Below, in pieces: positions 7,651 to 11,124 of a stretch of DNA of 11,124 nt (position 1 is the first letter of the stretch; each line of letters starts with the position of its first letter). The stretch is from JBBQRS01 sp038214535 (GTDB lineage Bacteria; Chloroflexota; Anaerolineae; CG2-30-64-16). Location of the stretch: NCBI GenBank assembly GCA_038214535.1, contig JBBQRS010000134.1:1-11124 (forward strand), given 5' to 3'. The position numbers were made by a program, and so were the translations under genes. The notes beneath the pieces were generated by a model that was given only the letters and a program-made list of their open reading frames with translations, did no database searches and was not told where the DNA came from.

Positions 7651-7696
7651 CTAACACGGATGGTGGCACGGATGCTAACACGGATTGCACGGATTG
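7651..7696. repeat. Degenerate CACGGAT repeat cluster
   Basis: Units of CTAACACGGAT and GCACGGAT alternate four times just upstream of the beta-galactosidase ribosome binding site. A further unit lies at about 7748-7766, and related units at 9475-9505. Such clusters are intergenic filler in some high-GC phyla; their function is unknown. I see no convincing promoter for lacZ in this stretch. Confidence 0.65.
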
Positions 7697-7708
7697 GCCG
7701 TATGTGCT

Positions 7709-7727
7709 CCTCTCCCCCTGGGAGAGG
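7709..7727. repeat. CCTCTCCC/GGGAGAGG hairpin repeat
   Basis: This is a perfect 8-bp stem (7709-7716 and 7720-7727) with a CCT loop, followed by TTGGGTGAGGGG. It belongs to the same family as the larger hairpin at 9432-9472 and resembles a repeat seen in many bacterial intergenic regions. Confidence 0.65.
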
Positions 7728-7771
7728 TTGGGTGAGGGGCGGGATGGCTAACACGGAGGGCGCGGATTGCC

Positions 7772-7841
7772 GGAGTCGAGGCCTTAGCCGGTTTGGCGCA
7801 CAGTCCTCTGCATCGCAAAAACCGGCTAAAACCTCGACTCC
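7772..7841. repeat. 23-bp near-perfect inverted repeat between rsgA and lacZ
   Basis: The left arm 7772-7794 (from GGAGTCGAGG to GCCGGTTT) pairs with 7819-7841 with two mismatches. The 24-nt loop can add a GCG/CGC stem. It lies 82 bp beyond the rsgA stop and 139 bp before the lacZ start, so it may limit read-through between the two genes. No T tract follows on the minus strand. A REP-like mobile repeat is equally possible. Confidence 0.7.
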
Positions 7842-7872
7842 TGATGACATCCGCGTCTCCGCGGGATTCGCG

Positions 7873-7923
7873 TCCTTGTCTCCTTGTTTCCCTGTCTACT
7901 TATCTACTTGCCTACTTGTTTCC
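7873..7923. repeat. Pyrimidine-rich degenerate array abutting the rsgA stop
   Basis: The plus strand holds units of the CTTGTCTCC, TTGTTTCCCTG and TCTACTTGCCTAC type, the same family as 4312-4396. It starts immediately after the rsgA stop codon on the minus strand. Confidence 0.65.
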
Positions 7924-9165
7924 CTACCCCAACGCCGCGCGGATCTTCTTGTAGTTCTCATAACGCATGGGCGGCAGCGCGCCGCGGGCCACGGCGGCGC
8001 GGACCGCGCAATCATCCTCGTCGAGGTGGGCGCAATCCTCGAAACGGCAACCCTGCCCCACGAAGCTCAGGTCAGGGTAGTAGCGCAGCAGATCGGCGGG
8101 GGCCAGCCCGCTGAGGCCGAACTCGCGGATGCCGGGCGTATCCACCACGTAGCCGCCGTCGGCCAGCGGGTGCAACGAGACTTGCGTCGTCGTGTGTCGC
8201 CCGAACTGTTTGTCGCGGTTAACCTCGCCCACCTTCAGATCCAGCCCCGGCTCGGCCGCGCTCAGCAGCGACGACTTGCCCACGCCCGACAGCCCGGCCA
8301 GCGCCGTGGTGCGCCCACGCAGCAGGCGGCGCAACTCGGCCACGCCCTCGCCGGTGGACGCGCTGGTGTAGAGCACGCGCACGCCCATCTCGGGATAGGC
8401 ATTCAGCAAGCGCCGCGGCTCCGCGGGGTCGTCCGCCAGGTCAATCTTGTTGACGCAGATGATCGGCGTCAGGTTGTTCCGTCCCGCGGAGATCAGGTAG
8501 CGATCCACCAGCTCAGGCCAGTAGCCCGGCTCGCGCCACGCGGCGACGATCAGCAGTTGATCCACGTTGGCGACGATGATCTGTTGCAGGTGCGGGTTGA
8601 AGACATCGGGCCGGGCCAGCCCGCTGCGCCGCGGCAGCACCGCCTCGACGTAGCCACGGTCGTCCGTGTTCATGCTCACCAGCACCTCATCGCCCACCGC
8701 CACCACGTTGGTGAACCCGCTCTGTGCATCACGCACGGCCTGGCGAATCTCGCACAGCAGGTCGCACCCATCGAGCCGGACGCGGCACAGTCCCGAACTG
8801 ACCTCGATCACGGTAGCCTGTGGCTCTGTTGGGTCCGTGGACGCGATGGACGGCGCGTCATCATTGGCTGTGACTACCGCGGCCGGGGCCTGCGTCAGTT
8901 TGCGCTCCGTCTCGCCCCTGGGCACGATGCGCTCCTCGAGCTCGATGTCCTGCTCGTAGTAGACGTTCGGGTCTGCGAGGTCATCCGACACCCAATCCTT
9001 GCGGCGCACCCGGTCGGCGCGGGGCGTCTTCTTCGACTTCGGCGGGGTCAGCCCGGCCTGCCGCAAGGCTTTCTCTTCGAGATATTTCTCGACGCGTTTT
9101 TGTTGTTTCTGTAAACGACTGCTTGCCAACTCAGCGTACTCCATAAGGTGCGACTGCGAGCGCAT
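7924..9165 (-). CDS. rsgA: Ribosome small-subunit GTPase RsgA
   Basis: RsgA (YjeQ) is a circularly permuted GTPase that acts late in 30S maturation in the cytoplasm. From ATG 9165 it has 413 residues. An OB fold starts near residue 115 (TVIEVSSGLCRVRL). The permuted GTPase motifs follow in the expected order: NKID (239-242), SAS (268-270), the P-loop GLSGVGKSS (291-299) and DTPG (342-345). The C-terminal zinc site is exact: C373-x4-C378-x-H380-x5-C386. The N-terminal extension of about 110 residues before the OB fold, charged and rich in Lys and Glu, is longer than in E. coli. The start is uncertain. GTG 9246 would read through a terminator-like hairpin, and ATG 9144 (MEYAELASS) is a good alternative; neither ATG has an ideally spaced ribosome binding site. 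Expression probably depends on the promoter and attenuator at 9194-9422. Confidence 0.93.
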   Translation of the reverse strand: MRSQSHLMEYAELASSRLQKQQKRVEKYLEEKALRQAGLTPPKSKKTPRADRVRRKDWVSDDLADPNVYYEQDIELEERIVPRGETERKLTQAPAAVVTANDDAPSIASTDPTEPQATVIEVSSGLCRVRLDGCDLLCEIRQAVRDAQSGFTNVVAVGDEVLVSMNTDDRGYVEAVLPRRSGLARPDVFNPHLQQIIVANVDQLLIVAAWREPGYWPELVDRYLISAGRNNLTPIICVNKIDLADDPAEPRRLLNAYPEMGVRVLYTSASTGEGVAELRRLLRGRTTALAGLSGVGKSSLLSAAEPGLDLKVGEVNRDKQFGRHTTTQVSLHPLADGGYVVDTPGIREFGLSGLAPADLLRYYPDLSFVGQGCRFEDCAHLDEDDCAVRAAVARGALPPMRYENYKKIRAALG

Positions 9166-9193
9166 TCCCTCTGCCAGGGAACGCGCCGGTTCG

Positions 9194-9239
9194 GGAAATA
9201 AAACGGCCACGAGCGGACGAACGGATCGCCCTCGTGGCC
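9194..9239 (-). terminator. Terminator-like hairpin (candidate attenuator) before rsgA
   Basis: On the minus strand GGCCACGAG (9239-9231) pairs with CTCGTGGCC (9213-9205). An inner stem GGGCGA/TCGTCC with a 5-nt loop can form in competition with the stem's last pair. The hairpin is followed at once by GTTTTATTTCC. It lies between the 25-codon leader ORF and the rsgA start, with no room for another promoter after it, so rsgA transcripts must read through it. The U tract is interrupted, which suits partial termination. Confidence 0.65.
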
Positions 9240-9262
9240 CGCGCACCCTATGTCGTAGTGGT

Positions 9263-9340
9263 TTAGCGGGGAGTGAAGGGAAGGCGAGTCGGTTCGCCGC
9301 AAGACACGTGCGCTTGCGCGAGTTCTTTCAATATAGCCAT
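9263..9340 (-). CDS. 25-residue leader peptide upstream of rsgA
   Basis: The ORF begins MAILKELAQAHVSCG and ends in TPR followed by TAA, giving 25 residues. AAAGGAGG (9356-9349) lies eight bases before the ATG, the best ribosome binding site in the window, and a consensus promoter lies just upstream. The stop is 24 bases ahead of a terminator-like hairpin, and rsgA follows. This is the layout of a translated leader controlling attenuation. There is no run of one amino acid as in biosynthetic-operon leaders. I do not recognise a family. It could instead be an independent small protein, or the stub of a decayed gene. Confidence 0.6.
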   Translation of the reverse strand: MAILKELAQAHVSCGEPTRLPFTPR

Positions 9341-9365
9341 AATACTCGCCTCCTTTCGCTGTTTG

Positions 9366-9381
9366 CGTTGCTTGCGCAACG
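9366..9381 (-). promoter_or_regulatory. GNRA-capped hairpin in the rsgA leader
   Basis: Read as minus-strand RNA, CGUUGC and GCAACG form a perfect 6-bp stem closed by a GCAA tetraloop, a stable GNRA loop. It falls between the predicted transcription start near 9387 and the Shine-Dalgarno at 9356, so it may shape leader translation or RNA stability. Confidence 0.5.
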
Positions 9382-9393
9382 AAGCTGTGAGAC

Positions 9394-9422
9394 AGTATAG
9401 GGGAGTTTCGGCGGGTTGTCAA
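9394..9422 (-). promoter_or_regulatory. Consensus sigma70 promoter for leader peptide and rsgA
   Basis: On the minus strand TTGACA (9422-9417) is a perfect -35 and TATACT (9399-9394) a five-of-six -10, spaced by exactly 17 bp. Transcription should start near 9387, leaving a leader of about 45 nt before the small ORF. It diverges from the acetyltransferase promoter at 9575-9603. Confidence 0.8.
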
Positions 9423-9431
9423 AATCCCCGG

Positions 9432-9472
9432 CCCACCCTCACCCTCGCCCTCTGGGAGAGGGTGAGGGTGGG
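9432..9472. repeat. 15-bp perfect G/C-rich hairpin repeat
   Basis: The arms CCCACCCTCACCCTC (9432-9446) and GAGGGTGAGGGTGGG (9458-9472) pair perfectly, with an inner CCC/GGG stem. It lies between the two divergent promoters and belongs to the same family as 7709-7727. The minus-strand C runs and plus-strand G runs make other folded forms possible too. Confidence 0.7.
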
Positions 9473-9474
9473 GG

Positions 9475-9562
9475 CACGGATTTCTTGTACGGATGGCACG
9501 GATGGCGCGCGCGTCTCCTTCGCGGTCTTCCCGTCGCTTCGCGCCTTCGTGGTCCAAAAACC
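9475..9562. repeat. Degenerate CACGGAT and CTTCGCGCCTTCGTGG repeats
   Basis: CACGGATT, TACGGATGG and CACGGATGG units occupy 9475-9506, followed by CGTCTCCTTCGCGGTCTTCC-type and CTTCGCGCCTTCGTGGTCC units to about 9555. Both are decayed short-repeat families without coding potential, ending shortly before the acetyltransferase promoter. Confidence 0.55.
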
Positions 9563-9574
9563 CGCGCGCGCCGC

Positions 9575-9603
9575 TTGACACCAACCCGCGCACCGCCTAC
9601 ACT
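9575..9603 (+). promoter_or_regulatory. Sigma70 promoter of the acetyltransferase
   Basis: TTGACA (9575-9580) and TACACT (9598-9603) are spaced by 17 bp. Transcription would begin near 9610, giving a leader of roughly 23 nt before the ATG at 9633. No operator palindrome is evident. Confidence 0.75.
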
Positions 9604-9632
9604 CAAGCCAAACCCCATCCGAAAGGCGATCC

Positions 9633-10979
9633 ATGACCGACAAAACCGACTCTGTAACCCTGCCGCGCGACCTGAGCGACGGCCTCACCCTGCGCCGCGC
9701 CACGCCCGCCGACGTGGACGCGGTGGCCGAAATCAACTCCACGATCCTCGTGGACCCCGATGGCCCGTGCCCCGACGAGGGCGAGGCTGCCTGGACGCGC
9801 GATCTGCTGAGCGACGGGCATCCCACCGTCATCCCGGATGACTACACGGTCGTCGAGGATCGGGACACCGGACAGATCGTCTCCGCGATGGTGCTGATCT
9901 CGCAGACGTGGAGCTATGACGGCATCCCCATCGCCGTGGGGCGGCCCGAGCAGGTGGTCACGCGTCCGGCATATCGCGGCCGTGGGCTGGTGCGCGCGCA
10001 GATAGAGGCGCTTCACGCGCGCAGCGCCGCGAAAGGCGAGTTGCTGCAGGGCATCACCGGCATCCCCTATTTCTATCGCCAATTCGGCTATGAGATGGCC
10101 GTCACGCTGGACGGCGGGCGCGAGGTTTTTGCCACCGGCGTCTCTGCATTGAAAGGGGAGGCGACCGAGCCGTTCGTCTTTCGGCCCGCGACCGTTGACG
10201 ATGCGGCATGGATTGCGGGGGTAGACGCGGAAGCCGTGGGCCGCTATCTGCTGTCGGATGTGCGCGACGCGACCATGTGGCGCTATGAGCTGGCAGGGAA
10301 GGGCGAAAAGAACTGGACGCGCCCCGTGGTGTCGGTCATCGAGACGCCTGACGGTGAGGCGCTGGGTTATGTCGCGCACGAATCGCGCATGATGAGCGAC
10401 CGGTTGAACGTGATGGATGCGGAGGTCAAGCCGGGCGTCTCGTGGCTGCGCATCGCGCCGGGCCTGCTGCGTCACCTGTGGGCGGCGGGGGAAACGATGG
10501 GCGCGCGTGACGGGAAGCGGATGCACTCGATTGTGTTCCAGTTCGGGACGGAACACCCGCTGTACGAGGTCGCGCCGAAGGCGTTGGCGCACGAGAAGCG
10601 GCCCTATGCGTGGTATCTGCGCGTGGCCGACCTGCCCGCATTCCTGACGACGATTGCGCCCGTGTTGGCGGAGCGGCTGGCGCGCTCCGCGGTTGTTGGT
10701 TACACCGGCGCGCTCAAGTTGAGCTTTTATCGTAGTGGATTATTGCTGAAGTTCGAGGGAGGGCAACTGACCGGCGTCGAGCCGTGGACGCCGACGAACG
10801 AGGATCAGGGATCGGCGGCGTTCGCGGGGTTGACCTTCCTGCAACCCCTCTTCGGTTATCGCACCGTCTCGGAGCTGCGCGAGGTCTACCCCGATTGCTG
10901 GACCGACAACGACGAGGCGCAGGCGGTGTTGGAAGCGCTCTTCCCCCGCAAGGCGTCGAACGTGTGGTACGTGTCGTAG
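9633..10979 (+). CDS. Eis-like GNAT N-acetyltransferase
   Basis: This 448-residue protein transfers acetyl from acetyl-CoA to an amine; the substrate is unknown. The N-terminal GNAT domain (about 18-160) has the acetyl-CoA loop in VTRPAYRGRGLVRAQ (109-123), followed by GITGIPYFYRQFGYEMAV (140-157). A second GNAT-like region (about 180-330) and a C-terminal SCP2-like domain (about 340-445, ending FPRKASNVWYVS) give the three-part order of Eis-family aminoglycoside acetyltransferases. The length is slightly above the roughly 400 residues of Eis. The start is supported by GAAAGG six bases upstream and by the promoter at 9575-9603. It is transcribed alone and diverges from rsgA. Many homologues in environmental bacteria have no proven link to resistance, so I give no symbol. 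Confidence 0.88.
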   Translation: MTDKTDSVTLPRDLSDGLTLRRATPADVDAVAEINSTILVDPDGPCPDEGEAAWTRDLLSDGHPTVIPDDYTVVEDRDTGQIVSAMVLISQTWSYDGIPIAVGRPEQVVTRPAYRGRGLVRAQIEALHARSAAKGELLQGITGIPYFYRQFGYEMAVTLDGGREVFATGVSALKGEATEPFVFRPATVDDAAWIAGVDAEAVGRYLLSDVRDATMWRYELAGKGEKNWTRPVVSVIETPDGEALGYVAHESRMMSDRLNVMDAEVKPGVSWLRIAPGLLRHLWAAGETMGARDGKRMHSIVFQFGTEHPLYEVAPKALAHEKRPYAWYLRVADLPAFLTTIAPVLAERLARSAVVGYTGALKLSFYRSGLLLKFEGGQLTGVEPWTPTNEDQGSAAFAGLTFLQPLFGYRTVSELREVYPDCWTDNDEAQAVLEALFPRKASNVWYVS

Positions 10980-10996
10980 GAAAACCACAGCTTTCG

Positions 10997-11027
10997 CTTC
11001 TTAGCCTGACCGGCCCCTTCGTAGTGG
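10997..11027 (-). repeat. Dispersed 31-bp repeat, copy B (inverted)
   Basis: This is the inverted copy of 101-131, with two mismatches. It starts 18 bp after the acetyltransferase stop and is followed by the palindrome GGGGTCGACCCC (11029-11040) and eight further G. Confidence 0.7.
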
Positions 11028-11124
11028 CGGGGTCGACCCCGGGGGGGGCAAACAGCGTAATCCACGGAAAGAAAGCGCGGGGCGCGCCCGTGTGGTGTTG
11101 GTTAATATAAGTAAAATTAACACA
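11028..11124. other. Non-coding right edge
   Basis: It holds the palindrome at 11029-11040, a G run at 11041-11048, GC-rich sequence and finally an AT-rich tail in which GTTAAT (11101-11106) faces ATTAAC (11116-11121). I see no gene or clear terminator. The abrupt shift to AT-rich sequence at the very end may be an edge effect. Confidence 0.5.

Noticed and set aside
5510..7654. 714-codon open frame on the plus strand, antisense to lacZ
   Set aside because: It lies within the well-supported beta-galactosidase gene, its translation is Arg/His/Val-rich without motifs, and it is a typical high-GC shadow frame. The same holds for long plus-strand frames across the restriction gene and rsgA.
7634..7690. 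Upstream start of beta-galactosidase at 7690
   Set aside because: The extra 19 residues come from the CACGGAT repeats, and a good ribosome binding site supports 7633.
7651..7696. CRISPR array
   Set aside because: The CACGGAT units are 7-11 bp, imperfect and unevenly spaced, with no 25-40 bp repeats or unique spacers, and no cas gene is present.
9166..9246. GTG start at 9246 for RsgA
   Set aside because: It would place the terminator-like hairpin and its T tract inside the coding region and add a 27-residue stretch of poor character; the ATGs at 9165 or 9144 are more likely.
101..11027. The inverted 31-bp repeats as terminal repeats of one mobile element carrying all four genes
   Set aside because: The span includes rsgA, a core housekeeping gene, no transposase or integrase is present, and both repeats look like members of a dispersed intergenic family near contig ends.

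Overview
The window is an 11.1 kb high-GC bacterial fragment with four protein-coding genes, one probable leader peptide and unusually repeat-rich spacers. I lean towards Chloroflexota (Anaerolineae-like). The reasons are the mix of high GC with decayed short-repeat families in every spacer, a Gram-positive-type LexA box, clear sigma70-type promoters and the style of the four proteins. This is inference; no marker gene settles it. The low-complexity left edge and the repeat copies near both ends suggest a contig broken at dispersed repeats.

Layout. 1-265: non-coding left edge with a 26-nt C run, one copy of a 31-bp dispersed repeat and a hairpin. 266-3646 (minus): a single-polypeptide restriction-modification enzyme with a PD-(D/E)XK-like nuclease, an N6-adenine methyltransferase and a type ISP-like specificity domain, but no helicase. 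3647-4396: a 750-bp spacer with a structured 227-bp inverted-repeat element, a near-ideal promoter whose spacer is a perfect LexA/SOS box pointing towards the restriction gene, and purine/pyrimidine repeat arrays. 4397-7633 (minus): a GH2 beta-galactosidase. 7634-7923: repeats and two hairpins. 7924-9165 (minus): the ribosome-assembly GTPase RsgA. 9166-9632: a divergent regulatory region. 9633-10979 (plus): an Eis-like GNAT acetyltransferase. 10980-11124: non-coding right edge with the inverted second copy of the 31-bp repeat.

The four genes do not form one pathway: they are a defence gene, a sugar hydrolase, a ribosome biogenesis factor and an acetyltransferase. Two regulatory arrangements deserve most attention. 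First, the restriction gene appears to have a distal SOS-type promoter about 390 bp upstream, with a foldable element in the would-be leader, plus a weaker proximal promoter. Second, rsgA is preceded by a strong promoter, a GNRA-capped hairpin, a 25-codon ORF with an ideal ribosome binding site, and a terminator-like hairpin just before its start. That is the layout of a leader-peptide attenuator. A third observation is a block of about 50% GC inside the otherwise GC-rich restriction gene, coinciding with its presumed target-recognition region.
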